Below are positions 44,965-56,073 of a stretch of DNA of 64,000 nucleotides, in pieces. The stretch is from Tetraselmis striata (Eukaryota; Chlorophyta; Chlorodendrophyceae; Chlorodendrales; Chlorodendraceae). The notes under the pieces are model-generated. The model saw nothing but the letters and a program-made list of their open reading frames with translations. It ran no database searches and was not told the origin of the DNA. Positions within the stretch are counted from its first letter, which is position 1; each line of letters starts with the position of its first letter. Made by a program: the position numbers and the translations under genes. The stretch lies in the NCBI GenBank assembly GCA_006384855.1, contig VCJN01000965.1, positions 62,001 through 126,000 of the forward strand, read 5' to 3'.

Positions 44965-46344
44965 TCATACAAAGCGCAAGACTATGCCCGAGCTGATTAC
45001 CATACCAGTCGCGTCTCCAATCACAACATGTGCGATGCCTGCCACATGTGGCTGTGTCAAGAAGCTTATTACTCCTGATTGGATGACCTGAGCGGGGCAT
45101 GCCACGCCATCGACCTCCACGCACACTCCGCCGCTCAGGTCGCAGCCGTTGCCCACAATCATGACCTTGTCTCCTCCATGAACAGGGACCACCTCGCGGC
45201 TGATATCCACGATGTTGTACAGCCCAGTTAGAGGGCTGTGCGCAGAATCTCTGGCTCCGTGGTGCTCGTCCATCGAAGGTCTGCCGCTGTGGGTGCTGTT
45301 CTCGCTCATCACCGACACGCTGTCCGTATCCATGTCGCTAGCAAACAGCTGATCGCGAGAGACCTCCGGCAAGGGTCGCTGTGCGATGCTCGAACCAGGG
45401 AAGTTATCCCACGGCAGCAAATTGTCCGACATCAGCGGGTCTACGGCATTCCATGGTAACTCCGAAGTGCGCGGCGCTGCAGAGTGACCAGTAACCGATC
45501 TGCTCGACCAGCGCCGCCCCACCGGGTGGTGCTCCACCCAACCTGCCCCCGGCAGTGCGAATGTGTCCCGAGCCTCGTCCAGGCTCGAGTGCCGTGACGA
45601 GCCTTGCAGGGAGTCCTGCTGGATCCCCGAATCTACCCGCAACGCGTCCATGGTAGCGCCGAAGCCCTCGAGTTCGATATGGGGGCGCTTCAGCTCCTGC
45701 CAGGCTTGCTGCCCGATAGGTTCGTCCGCGAGCAGACACATTTGTATCGTCTCTCTCCAGTCCTCGTCACGAACGCCATGGTCACTGACGTCCATCGAGT
45801 CTCGTTGATTGGTGTCCCTCAGGCCTCTGCCGCTGGTGCCTGTTAACAGGTAGTGCACAAGTACCAGGCTCTCGTCCTCCAGCAACCAGTAGCAGCGGCG
45901 CTGCAGGTCCGCCGGCTCCATCGCCCGCGCGTAGTAGCAGTTCAGCATGTCGACATTGTCCACCTTGAGCTTCTCGTGCGTCTCCCTCGCGGCACTGCCA
46001 TCGGACTTCTTGCGCCAGTTGTGGCCGTCGGCACGGAAGGAGCGCACGCACTTGCGGTCATACAGATAGAGCGAGCCGCTGATGGGTTGCGCCGCCGGCG
46101 CCGCGGAAAGCGGGAGGCAGCCGGCGAAGCCGTGTCGCAGCAGCTGTGTGACCTCTGCAGCCTTGAGCCATGAGTTACGCGCCTTGCGCAGAATGCGGGC
46201 TTCGACACTGGACATGCTGATGTCGGGCTGCAGCGACCGTGCCATTGACTTCGTGACGGGGGCTGCAACCAGGGCAGCAGGTGACTGCTCGAAGATCGCC
46301 GCCGGTTGCGCGACGGCCTTCTTGGAACGGAATGCCGAAAACAT
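44965..46344 (-). CDS. CAMTA-like transcription factor, CG-1 + IPT/TIG domains, short form, copy 2
   Basis: Single-exon ORF of 459 codons on the minus strand, paralogous to 4764-6149. CG-1 domain at residues 51-166: SWLKAAEVTQLLRHGF, SGSLYLYDRK, FRADGHNWRKK, ETHEKLKVDNVDMLNCYYA, QRRCYWLLEDESLVLVHYL. IPT/TIG fold at the C-terminus (about residues 373-459: NIVDISREVVPVHGGDKVMI to SSGIVLRFV). The middle is Ser/Asp-rich, with a segment (SSRHSSLDEARDTFALPGA) that matches the equivalent in copy 1 (GRHSSLEEDRDSFILPG), so the paralogy runs the full length. The N-terminus differs (FSAFRSKKAVAQ). Like copy 1 it lacks ankyrin repeats and IQ motifs. Both domains are intact with no stops, so selection has kept it. 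Expected nuclear DNA-binding regulator. Confidence 0.88.
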   Translation of the reverse strand: MFSAFRSKKAVAQPAAIFEQSPAALVAAPVTKSMARSLQPDISMSSVEARILRKARNSWLKAAEVTQLLRHGFAGCLPLSAAPAAQPISGSLYLYDRKCVRSFRADGHNWRKKSDGSAARETHEKLKVDNVDMLNCYYARAMEPADLQRRCYWLLEDESLVLVHYLLTGTSGRGLRDTNQRDSMDVSDHGVRDEDWRETIQMCLLADEPIGQQAWQELKRPHIELEGFGATMDALRVDSGIQQDSLQGSSRHSSLDEARDTFALPGAGWVEHHPVGRRWSSRSVTGHSAAPRTSELPWNAVDPLMSDNLLPWDNFPGSSIAQRPLPEVSRDQLFASDMDTDSVSVMSENSTHSGRPSMDEHHGARDSAHSPLTGLYNIVDISREVVPVHGGDKVMIVGNGCDLSGGVCVEVDGVACPAQVIQSGVISFLTQPHVAGIAHVVIGDATGMVISSGIVLRFV

Positions 46345-46944
46345 AGTGCTGCTACTGATGATATATTAAATGCTGCTGCCCCCGGAGTGTTGGCGCTCGG
46401 CGGAGCTAAACCAGGGGCAGTCCAATTGAACAGCGGTATGGTGCAAGTAGCAGTAGAAGGGATGGCACAGAGGACGCAGTCCCACCGCTAGCGAGTTCGT
46501 ATGCTGCCGGTGGGTCTGCGGCTAGCGATGTGGCCAGTGTTTGCTGCCGCTGCTGCTCCACTTGACTCTTGTGTGTACTGCTCCCGGGAGCGGGCCAGAC
46601 TCGTGTGCAGGTATGAGATATCAGTAGCGACTCCCCATGCTCCGCATTTATACGGAAGGAAACGAGCAGTCGCTAGGCTGATATTATTCGTGGGCCGTGG
46701 CGAACGAACAGCTGTATTAATCTACTCCTTATGTATGGGTAGCCACTACGAGCGAGGAGGGTGGTACCCGCGTATAGTACGAGAAACTGTGCGTAACGTT
46801 GTATGGCGCAGCCGCCCGCCCGCTCGTGCCCGAGCGCCGAACGGCGCTCGCCCGCCATTTCTTACCGGCTCGTACGCGCGAAATTCCGTCACTGGCCAGC
46901 AATTAGTTTTGCAGAATCCTTCGGCAATTTGCTTTATGACCATA

Positions 46945-47065
46945 ACGGAGCGTCGCCTACCAAGTTCTATCCGTAATTTGATGGCTGCCTAAAAGGCCGT
47001 CGCAGAGACGCTGCAAGGGTTTCACTGGTGCCAGTCCTTAACCCGGGGCAGGGAAAAATAATCTG
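46945..47065 (-). repeat. Interspersed repeat family B copy
   Basis: It carries GCTGCCTAAAAGGCCGTCGC, AGACGCTGCAAGGGTTTCAC and TGGTGCCAGTCCTTAACCCG; reverse complement of the copies at 15.1 and 25.7 kb. Confidence 0.7.
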
Positions 47066-47094
47066 GTACGCGCGGTACTGACATGACGAGTGGG

Positions 47095-47145
47095 GTTTTA
47101 GCGGCGGATTTTTTGCTGGCCTTTTGTAACTCACACCATTGTCGT
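47095..47145 (+). repeat. Interspersed repeat family A, partial copy
   Basis: TTTTAGCGGCGGATTTTTTG then GGCCTTTTGTAACTCACACC. The order family B (inverted) then family A is also seen around 15 kb. Confidence 0.55.
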
Positions 47146-47419
47146 ACAGGTACCGTACACTCGTAGGCTCGTAGCCCAGCAGTAGCAAATTGCTGATGCT
47201 GGACTGCACGACTACGAAACGCGTAACGCGTTATCGGTACTGGTACGCGTATAGCGACCAGTGCCGAGGCGGCGCGATGGTCGCTATGTTGTAGATGTAT
47301 GCAATAATCGATGTAAAAGAGCGTAAGTTACAATCGATAATAAAGTAGCGATGTATTGCGCGCAGTCTCATAGCGACCACATGGGGAAATTTGCAAAACA
47401 GGTTCTAAAAAGGAAGGTA

Positions 47420-47682
47420 GAGTTCGCCCCGGGACATCGGCCGAAGCCGCCCGAGCACTTCACCTCTTGCGCCAACTGCAGTCGTAGGTCTGGCGTAGCC
47501 CTTAGCCATTAGACCTTAGACCTTAGACCATTGCCTCATTCGACCCACGAAGGGCTAATGCATCAACCAGCAGGTAAGCCAGGGACACGCTTGGCCGATA
47601 TTGCCGAAATACATAATCGACCAGGAATCGAACGTGGGCCTCTCGCAAAAGTGACGACCGCTCAATCACAGCAAACGAATTT
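47420..47682 (-). mobile_element. tRNA-derived SINE, copy 2
   Basis: Reverse complement of the 39288-39560 element with about 80% visible agreement: box A-like TTGAGCGGTCGTC, box B-like CGTTCGATTCC, then GGTCGATTATGTATTTCGGC and the CCAGACCTACGACTGCAGTT and GGCGGCTTCGGCCGATG blocks. It has an extra short ACCTTAG tandem not in copy 1. Confidence 0.75.
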
Positions 47683-47885
47683 GAAATTTTTTACCATGTG
47701 TAAAGTGCCCGACGAACCCCGGCAGCCAAGACCTTGGGTCCCAAGGGGCCCACATTGTTCCTATGGCATGCATGTTCATGGCCTCAAACTCAACCTCTAG
47801 CCCCCTTGGAAGGTCCCCGGGCCGGTGGGGTGGTGGGCTTTGGACAGGGCGGGCTGTTCAATGGGCCGATATGGTCATGTAACAA

Positions 47886-48725
47886 TTGGCACGTTTGCTG
47901 CTTGGCAAATACAAACCTGTTGCTCAACCCGTTCACCCCGCCTTCGCCGCACAACACGAACTGCACCATTGCCGCCGCGACCATGTGCGTGGCGGCATGG
48001 TGTTCGAGAGGAACTGCGGGAAGAGGTCGTGCCCTCACACCAAGAAGGGGGCGGTCCTCGGCGCGGCGAGCAAGTCGGCAGCGAAGCCGCTGCCGGCTGT
48101 CGGCAAGAAGCCGCCGGTCAAGGCTTCAAACAAGTCTATTGTCACCCACATCCAAGAGCAGCTCGACGCAGCACGCATCATATTGGACGGCAGAAACGAG
48201 CGGCTCAAGGCGACGAGCCTAGAGCTGGAGCGACAAGTGCCGTGAAACGAGGAGCCAGCGGTCAACATGAGGCTGTATGCGGTGGCAGCGAAGCAGAGGC
48301 ATACAAGATTGGAAGCAAAATTTTCAAAAATGCTGTGGGAGGAGGCGCAGAGCTACTCCGACGAGGATGGAGGCGACGACGACCCATGTACCCGACAGCG
48401 CAAGCGAGGACGGCCCATGAACGACACCAACAGCGCACATCGGAGGTTGTGAAAGGAATATGCAGCGGACATGGAGGAGTTCAAGGCTGAACGTTTTTTT
48501 GAGGGCGGGGTGCTAGGTGCGGGGGCCTGCGTGAATCGTCATGCAGACACCCCTACCACATATGCGACATCAAGAAGGCGAAGCTGTCATGGCTAACGGA
48601 GCAGTTTGCGCCGCGGACCCAACCAGCGAGACGGTTCTTGTCGGAGATGTACATGTGCAGCCTCATGTGGGGCGCGGAGTACGGTCTGATCGAGAAATAT
48701 CAATGCCCGTGCTGCAAGGTGACCC
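47886..48725 (+). pseudogene. Decayed multi-part ORF, unknown family
   Basis: Successive protein-like pieces: VFERNCGKRSCPHTKKGAVL and SIVTHIQEQLDAARIILDGR (frame 1), then after a stop RLYAVAAKQRHTRLEAKFSK, then KEYAADMEEFKAERFF, and near 48545-48720 in another frame CDIKKAKLSWLTEQFAPRTQ and AEYGLIEKYQCPCCK, the last ending at AAG|GTGACCCCCCC, a donor with the C-rich start typical of this genome. Stops and frame changes mark it as decayed. Family not recognised. Confidence 0.35.
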
Positions 48726-49495
48726 CCCCTCCCCCGCCCCCTTCCACCATCTGCCTCGGAGCAATGTGCAATGTACTGAGATCTTATTCATAATAATTCC
48801 GCACGAATGGATTACACGGCACGAGCGGAACCTACCCAAGAACATGTATGAACCAGTACAAGATGTTCCTGGCTGTCCACAAAGGGCATCGCCCTGGCGA
48901 GGCAGCCCACCTGCCCATCGATTCTTGGAAGGCGGTCCCCGACTGCCTGCACGGTTTCATCAACAACCCCACCAGCTAAGTGTTTGCGAGCATCACGTGC
49001 GACTGCAATAGCAAGAAGCAGAGGGGGACATTTGCCAATGACTGAGCGACACCTACCCTGGGCGTCAACGCTGACATGATGCACCAGAACAGGGAGGCGG
49101 AGCGTGGGCCGACCAAGAAGGTCCAAAAGTGGAATGGTGTTGGGATGTGCTGGGATGTGCTCGGCCGCTCACCTCAGATGTCGTGCGTCCATGTTGGTCA
49201 CGGCGCACCCAGTGACCCCCGAATGGAGATTTAGCGCAATATACATGTACGAACCTTTTAAGAATCAAAGCCTCAGTACTTTGCGCATTAGTATACACTT
49301 GACGGCGTAGACCGCGCGCGGTCAGGCGACTACCATGCGCAGCACTCATCGATAAACGCCCCGGTGATACGCGGTCTTCCTATTGCCAACAGATACTCGG
49401 CGTCGCGAAAGTTTTCTTGCATGCATGCCAGTCCCATTTAGCCAACAACGCTCGCGGTCGGGTGGGTCTCGACGACGAGACGACCGCTGTGCAGC

Positions 49496-50165
49496 ATGCC
49501 CAAGACCGCGAGACGATCCACGCCATCGGCGGCGTATGACAAGCGGAAAGAACGGAACGTGGGTGGGCGGAAGACAGGACTAGCCGGCGCGGGCGAAGCG
49601 CAGCAGCCGCTCAATAGCTCCGCGGCTAACGCCCACGCGGTTGCACAAGCGGGAGCCGAACCACCCGAAGGAATGGAAGGGGCGAAAGAGGAGGGAGAGG
49701 CCGATGCTATTGAGGAGCCAGGCTCGGCGACTTGTGGAGAGGGCGATAACGACGACATTGGGCCGCAGTAGGACATCCGGGGGACCGGGAGGTGATAAAG
49801 CTAAATGCCAGTGTCGCATCGTTACATACATGCTGCGCTCGCGCAGCAAACGAGCAAGACCGCGGCGCAGCTCAACAAGCTCAAGGAGATACATGCGCAT
49901 TACGGGGAGCTCGTGCTCACCGCTGAGGCGGAGTACAACAAGTGACGGAAGCTATATATCGCACCAAGCAGCGCAAATACAATTAGCTGACGGAGCGGTT
50001 CGGGATTCCTACGACGGAGCTGGCGGATGCCGAGGAAGAAGCCGAGAGAGAGCACTAGTCCAACGAGCATTTACGTGAGAACAAGTCTCGCCTCATGTCC
50101 TTCGCTAGTCGCGGCATGAGTTTCCGGGGGCGCAGAGGAGGAGGCCGAGGGCGGCCAGATGGAGG
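49496..50165 (+). pseudogene. Decayed ORF with coiled coil and RG-rich segment
   Basis: 49496-49771 is an open frame of 91 codons (TARRSTPSAAYDKRKERNVG). About 60 bases on, another frame reads QQTSKTAAQLNKLKEIHAHY and GELVLTAEAEYNK with stops, ending in a Gly/Arg stretch (SRGMSFRGRRGGGRGR). Unrecognised; probably part of the same decayed family as the neighbours. Confidence 0.3.
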
Positions 50166-50476
50166 GACCGGTCGGCCGGCGCTTTGAGCGTCCGAACGGC
50201 CGGCAATCCGCGTGACTATCGGACGGCCTCAGCGTGAGGAGCGCTGCAACTCCGTTGTCGATACTAGTGCGAATGATGTTGCAGCTCTGGCGGTAGATTC
50301 GGACGTTGGTGGCGGTGCGGCCACCTCGTGTCGACGCCGGTGGCGCAGCGGCTAATGCACCAACAGAGGATGTAGATGGGCGGCAAAGCGTGCGCCCTGG
50401 ACAGCCTAAGATCACTGTGGGCCGCGTGGCTCGAACATGCAAGCCCATGGATGCCGGCAGGAATGAGGATGGCAAG

Positions 50477-50499
50477 CCCCCCCCCCCCCCCCCCCCCCC
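50477..50499 (+). repeat. Perfect C23 tract
   Basis: Homopolymer followed by TCCTCACCACCACCACC. Confidence 0.9.
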
Positions 50500-50654
50500 T
50501 CCTCACCACCACCACCATCATACCAACCATGGGTTAGGCGGCAGCGGCGTGATCTCCGGACCAGATTTACAACTCTCTATGGCCCCATCATAATTGTTGT
50601 TTGGTGGCAGGACAACGAGCGTGTCGGCTTAGATGCCTCCCACTGACGAGTGAT

Positions 50655-51335
50655 AGTGACCCGATACTGGTCAAACACGCGTGGCAGTCTGGGATTGTGC
50701 TGATATGGTAGCTTGAAATCAGATTCCAGGAGGCGAGACGTGTAATAGTGCCGATGGCGCGGCGAGCTTACTCGGCGTGCGAAGAGCTATGATGTTGCGA
50801 AAGCGGGCAGAGACGAGGGACGCGGGGCGGGTCATCTTGGTGTGCCGTGGGCGAGACGCAATCATGGCGCCCACAAAGCAACAACACACCCACACACAAA
50901 AAAGTCTTCAGATATATGTCTAAGCTCCTCATATAGACCTTGAAACTTGGTTGGGGTGGGCTGTGGAGATTACCCAAACCATCCCCGCGGCGGCGGCTGG
51001 GCAGTTGAAGCTCATAGAAACAAGATTGCGGCAGGAGCGGCCGTCAAGATCGCAAGGCATAGTGACCCGATGGTCAAACACGCGTGGCAACTTGGGATGG
51101 TGCTGATATGGTAGGTTGAAATCAGATTTCAGGAGGCGGTGCCGATGGCGCGGCGAGTTTACTTGGCGTGCGAAGAGCTATGATGGTGCGACAGCGGGCA
51201 GAGACGAGGGACGCGGGGCGGGCCATCGGGGTGTGCCGCGGGCGAGACGCAATCATGGCGCCCACAAAGCAACAGCACGCCCACACACACAAAAATCTCT
51301 AGATATAGATCTTAGCTGCTCATAGGGATCTTGAC
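50655..51335 (+). repeat. Tandem duplication, period about 400 bp
   Basis: Units 50655-50945 and 51058-51335 share AGTGACCCGAT, GGTCAAACACGCGTGGCA, GTGCTGATATGGTAG, GTGCGAAGAGCTATGATG and GCGAGACGCAATCATGGCGC with a few substitutions and small indels. No coding content is evident; the strong match suggests a recent event. Confidence 0.8.
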
Positions 51336-51744
51336 CTGCACGCCAGGGGCAGCGTGGAGGGTGCCCGAGCTCCCCCGCCGAAATTGGTTGAGCTGGATGT
51401 GCCGCGGAAACCGACGAAAATCGACGCCGTCCAGCTGAACGTGCACTCCACCGTGGGATTGTGCGGGCCTTAAACGAAATGACACAGACGGAAACTCGGC
51501 GACGGGGGGACTTACTTGGGGTACAATGGCTCACATGATTCATCTCGGAAAGATGGGCAGCACGCGTGTGTGGGCGAGGGTGACAGTGGAATGTCGGTGG
51601 GCAGGTGAGATGTGCCCGCCGTGGTGTTGGGTGCCTACAACTAACGGTATCGCGTCGCGACGCGCAGAAGTGAGACAGCAAAAGGTAGAAATAACGTACG
51701 GGTACGGTAGATCCGTGCAATTGTTAAAGTCATTATTATCAACA

Positions 51745-52401
51745 CCGTGCGGGTGCGCCGTGGTGCCCATGGCGCATCCCAAGTTCGAGTTGTACTTGGG
51801 CTGCCACGGCAAGTTCATCCGCGTCATCGCCATGTGGATTATCGACGGGATCGCCAAGGAGCACTGGTCAATGTAGGGGCAGCAATCAACCTGGCAAGTC
51901 AGGAATGGCTACGCGCCTTCAACCGAGTGGCGAGCCCTCAGAACGTCACCCCGACGGTGCACACTGTGGTCGCTCATTACGGCTATACATATATATATGT
52001 ATGTATATGTACATACATACGACATGGTCGCAAAGCTAGGCCCGATGCTCGGTCACTGCACTGAAGGCATGGAGCACAAGCGCAAGCCAATTAAGCGTGA
52101 TGGAAGGGAGCACACCAACTTCCGCGACTTCAACGCCGAGTACGCCAGCCCCTTCGCCCCCTCCATCATGCGGTGCGCCCGCCGACTCATGTCCATACAT
52201 TGGGTCGAGACTCATGTGCCACGAGGCCAAAGCAACAAGCGCAGCAAACGCAACACCTTCGCATCCACAGCAGAGCGGCTCAACGGGGCAAGCAAACCTG
52301 TGAAGGCCAAGCGCGACGCGCTACTCGACGAAGTTGCACGGCTGCAGAATGAGAGGCAGGACAAAATGAATGCATGTGGCGGGAACATGGATGAGGCGTG
52401 A
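51745..52401 (+). pseudogene. Decayed transposase-like ORF
   Basis: 51765-51876 reads AHPKFELYLGCHGKFIRVIA and MWIIDGIAKEHWSM; 52024-52401 is an open frame with MVAKLGPMLGHCTEGMEHKR, KPIKRDGREHTNFRDFN and a lysine-rich coiled end (KAKRDALLDEVARLQNERQD). The LGP...TEGMEHK..K pattern recalls the terminal catalytic part of large DNA-transposon proteins in algae and fungi. This is a pattern impression, not a family assignment. Confidence 0.35.
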
Positions 52402-52948
52402 ATATAGTTAGATATTAACATGTGTAATTACACCCCGCCGGCGCCTGGCACGTCGTTGCCTGCCGCCTCCACGTCCTTCACAACCCAGTTGCGCACCAAA
52501 GTGCACTACTGCGTGGACGTCAGCGGGCAGGTGATGCATGACAGCAGCGCCCCGCAGCAACTCTCTAACGTCATATTGCACATGTAGTTCATTGCAGAGG
52601 TAAATGTGGGCGGCACTCCATGCCAGACTTCCTCGTTGTCGGTATCAGTCCATTTGTGGGGGAACTAGGCTCTCGCACGACTTCTTAATTATACTGTAAT
52701 ACCCTGTATTTATCATGTAATCTTACCAGTAGTATGACACCCGTCTGTAGTCATTCCGTGACATACTCGTAGGGCGTCCATGTGTTGGTGGGGGTCGACA
52801 GCGTCAGCGTAGCCAATCTTTCCCACGTTGAACAACACCATGAACCATTGCAGAGTGAAGTGCTTAGAATCATCACCCCCGGTGTGACTCAGGTAGGTGA
52901 CCCCATCAGGATAGTACCTGGTTTAATGGATAACAACAATGGGGAACA

Positions 52949-53389
52949 TCAACACTGCGATCTAGTTGGCGTCAACAACCACATATACGCAAAGCCTCCG
53001 TGCCTAGCTCGACCCAAGCCGGTGAGCCGCCTCGCTGTAGCCGTGTTGCTGATGACAAAGTGCTCCTCGCCGGAAAGCTTGTCATCCTTGGTCCGGAACT
53101 TGTGCCAGGTGGTGTGGAAGTCGGGCCCTGACTTGAGCTGCTCCTTCGACATGTTTCCGACGTGAGTACCCCATCTGACACCCACCCTCCGCTTCTTCAG
53201 CCTTGTCGCCGGTTGGGTGCGGAGAGTGCCTGTGCCATTGTAGGAGGTTACGACCAGTGCGGCGTCCAAGGAGCCTCCGCACTCGTTACATGTCATACCC
53301 ACGACATGGCCTTGTCGCTCCACCGCAGTGAAGAAGACGCACTGCGGGCAGGTCGACAAAGCGCCATGCAACACCCCGGAGCACATCAC
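52949..53389 (-). CDS. Hypothetical zinc-ribbon-like ORF, possibly partial
   Basis: An open frame of 146 codons. Near the start are two CxxC pairs, CPQC and CNEC, 19 residues apart, followed by GG, as in a zinc ribbon. The second half is charged and protein-like (GNMSKEQLKSGPDFHTTWHK, FRTKDDKLSGEEHFVI). No start-codon context or splice site confirms the limits. It could be an exon of a host gene or part of the decayed transposon cluster to its left. Confidence 0.35.
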   Translation of the reverse strand: MMCSGVLHGALSTCPQCVFFTAVERQGHVVGMTCNECGGSLDAALVVTSYNGTGTLRTQPATRLKKRRVGVRWGTHVGNMSKEQLKSGPDFHTTWHKFRTKDDKLSGEEHFVISNTATARRLTGLGRARHGGFAYMWLLTPTRSQC

Positions 53390-53839
53390 AGATCAGCGAC
53401 GCCGCGGGACACTAATCGAAAATCCAAGAACATACGGACCTAGTCAAATGACATGCCGATGTTATACGAGTGGATGTTTCAGTCGAGGCGCTCTGCGGAG
53501 GAAGCCCATTCAGTTGGGTGGCGGACATCCGGCAGCGGTGCGAGTCAGTGCAGTACGAAACTGAACCGCGCCTTGGCACACGCGGCCCATTAAACAAGGA
53601 TCCGGAGGTCAATGCGGTACGAGGCGGTCCGACAGCCCCTCCGCTACCGTCAGAGGGAGTTTGCATCGCACTTGCGGTATGGGTCGGTGCCGGGACGCGT
53701 GGTGGGCCCGTAGGAGTCGCCGACTGCGCGCGTGGGTGAGCCGCATCTGGAAAGTGTTGGCGAGCGACAACGCAGAACGCGTCACGCACACGTCGCGTGA
53801 TGAAACTTGCAGAAATGAGAGGGCTTCAAGATTGCTCGA

Positions 53840-56070
53840 ATATTAAATACGTTTGCTGTGATCGAGCGGATAAGGAATGCACTTTCTGGTATAATTCTGG
53901 CTTTATTCATAGAAGAGGGTCAAACCCGGCTTTCGCGAAAAGGGTGCAATGACGAATTGTAAAACAGGGCGTCCCCGATCTTGCCACTCTTGGACAATTG
54001 CGACCGACGGTGCGACGGTGCGACCGGCCCGTAGTGAGATCGACCGATCGAGATATGCGCGCCGACGGGGTTTTGCAAGAACACAGGTATGTTAAAGCAG
54101 GGAGCGGCCGCATTTGCCAAAGATGTGATTAGCTTACATTTTGGTAGGAAAAAAGGCCCACGGGCCGATGCAATTCAAAACAAGAAAAAAAAGGAGGTTG
54201 GGAGGGCGCGCAAGCTGTCAAGCTTGCACACAGGCAGAAGATGGACACCCATCGCTGCTCCGGTGCGTCATATGGCAGGCGTATGCTGCGGTAGCGGGTA
54301 CACCCTTGCGCAGCGAGTGCGATGTCCACATGAAGCCGTGGGGCCTTTGCTCCCCCCGCTCTTGTGCCACGCCCCGCAGCCAAGCGGTGACGGTAGGTGC
54401 ATGACGTCCACTTAGCCGTCTGCTTGCTGTGGGTGATCGCCCATCGAGCTGTCGGCAGCCCTCGCCCGCCACTGCAGCCGGCGCGTGCAACATCAAAGTA
54501 TTGCGGCAGGGCCGCGCTCCGGGGCTGCGCCTGTACCGGCCTCCCAGCGTGCCAGAATCCGGCATTGTAACTTATTGTTGCGCTCCACGCCACGCTGGCC
54601 CTAACGTGTACGATGGTATAGCAAAGCAAGAACAAGGCGGCCACACCTTGCAAGCACAAGCACAAGCATCCCTAGCGGGGTCGTAGCCGCTCAGGCGGCA
54701 CCGCCCGCAGCCGCAGCATGAGCAAGCCGCGCCTCCCCGGCACTCACGACTATGAAAGCGAGTGGGACACGGACGACGACACATCCCGCCCATCTGGTAA
54801 CTCGCACCAGCAACGGCCGCGCGATCCGCCGTCGCGACAAACCGGCCAGCTGACCCAAGAATCCCGGCCATTACCAACCCTTCGGGCCGACATGGCTAAT
54901 ATACCATGTTTCACACAATTATGATACTACCACCCGAAACATGGAACAAACACATCGCTGATTACCGTAGCAGTTTTTCCTTCCCCGAGAATAAAAATTC
55001 CTACTCCAGTGAAGGAGGGCATCGCAGCCCCCGCGAAACCCTATTGGCCGGCTCAGCGGTGGATAAATAATGAGCGACACTTAGCTATTCCGGTTAGCTC
55101 CCTTCCCCCATCTCACCGTAGATGGTCGCAAAACGGCAGTGAACAAAAGTGCTCAGCTTTATGAACCTGGGTAGTGGTGAAAAGCGAACGTGGCAACTTT
55201 GTCAAGTCTACTCGTTCTTGGTGACAACGTTGTGAGCGTCGTAAAAAGCAAAAGTGGTATGATCGGCCGTAATCTCCGAGTTCGCCCTTGCAAAAGAACG
55301 ACTCGGGACGCTTTAGAAAGGCAACTGGACATATATCTGTGAGGTGCGATCCCGACCACAACAAGGTAGTGGTGGAGGGTGGTGTCTCCTCACGGTAGGT
55401 TCAAGAATGTTATGTTGGCTTTTCCGGCCGTAATCGCAAAGTCTCAGTACGGGATGAGGGTCGGCACACTGATCGCTACATGTGCGCAAGGTTCACAAGA
55501 GTAACGATCGGTAGGTAGAATACGCACCAAATGTGGGGAGAGAAGGTGTGAGAGGCAGCATGGTTCAGCAGGCTAGAGAGGTTCTCGGGAAACGAATGGT
55601 ATGGAGGGTGAAAGAATGCTTACAATTTTGTACAGCAGCCCACAAAAGTCTCCGCATATTTTTTGTGGGTACGATTTGGGTTTGGTCGCTTCTAATCGGA
55701 AACCCACGCATCATAGTCTACACCGTTGCAGCCATTACGAGGATAACCATGAAAGAGCGTGCACACGGTGTGCTGGGGCCAATGCGACGGCGTGCGTGGC
55801 GCGCGCGTCGCCTGTTATGCGGGACTGCCATTGTAACAAGTGTTGCACGGCCGGGCTCTGAACGGTTTGAGCGCACGGCACGCCGACATTTGGCCATAAA
55901 GAACCGTGTTTTTCTCCCAGGTCGCCGAGATACATGCGTTGGCCACCTACCCCAGGCCGCGCGGCACATGGTTTGGAGTCTATGGTCAGCTAGTGGGCTG
56001 CATGCGACATTCGCAAACTGGTTGTTCGCCGTGCAAGAAGGAGTAATATTGCAATCACGTTTTAATTCAT
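53840..56070. other. No gene I can support
   Basis: It contains frames of 68-179 codons (for example 54718-54924 and 55533-56072) without recognisable domains, codon evidence or splice context. Confidence 0.45.
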
Positions 56071-56073
56071 AAC

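Noticed and set aside
54718..54924. Plus-strand ORF of 68 codons starting MSKPRLPGTHDYESEWDTDD
   Set aside because: Hydrophilic and plausible as a start, but too short and without any continuing exon I could identify.
55533..56072. Plus-strand ORF of 179 codons
   Set aside because: No recognisable domain, mixed composition and no splice or repeat support.
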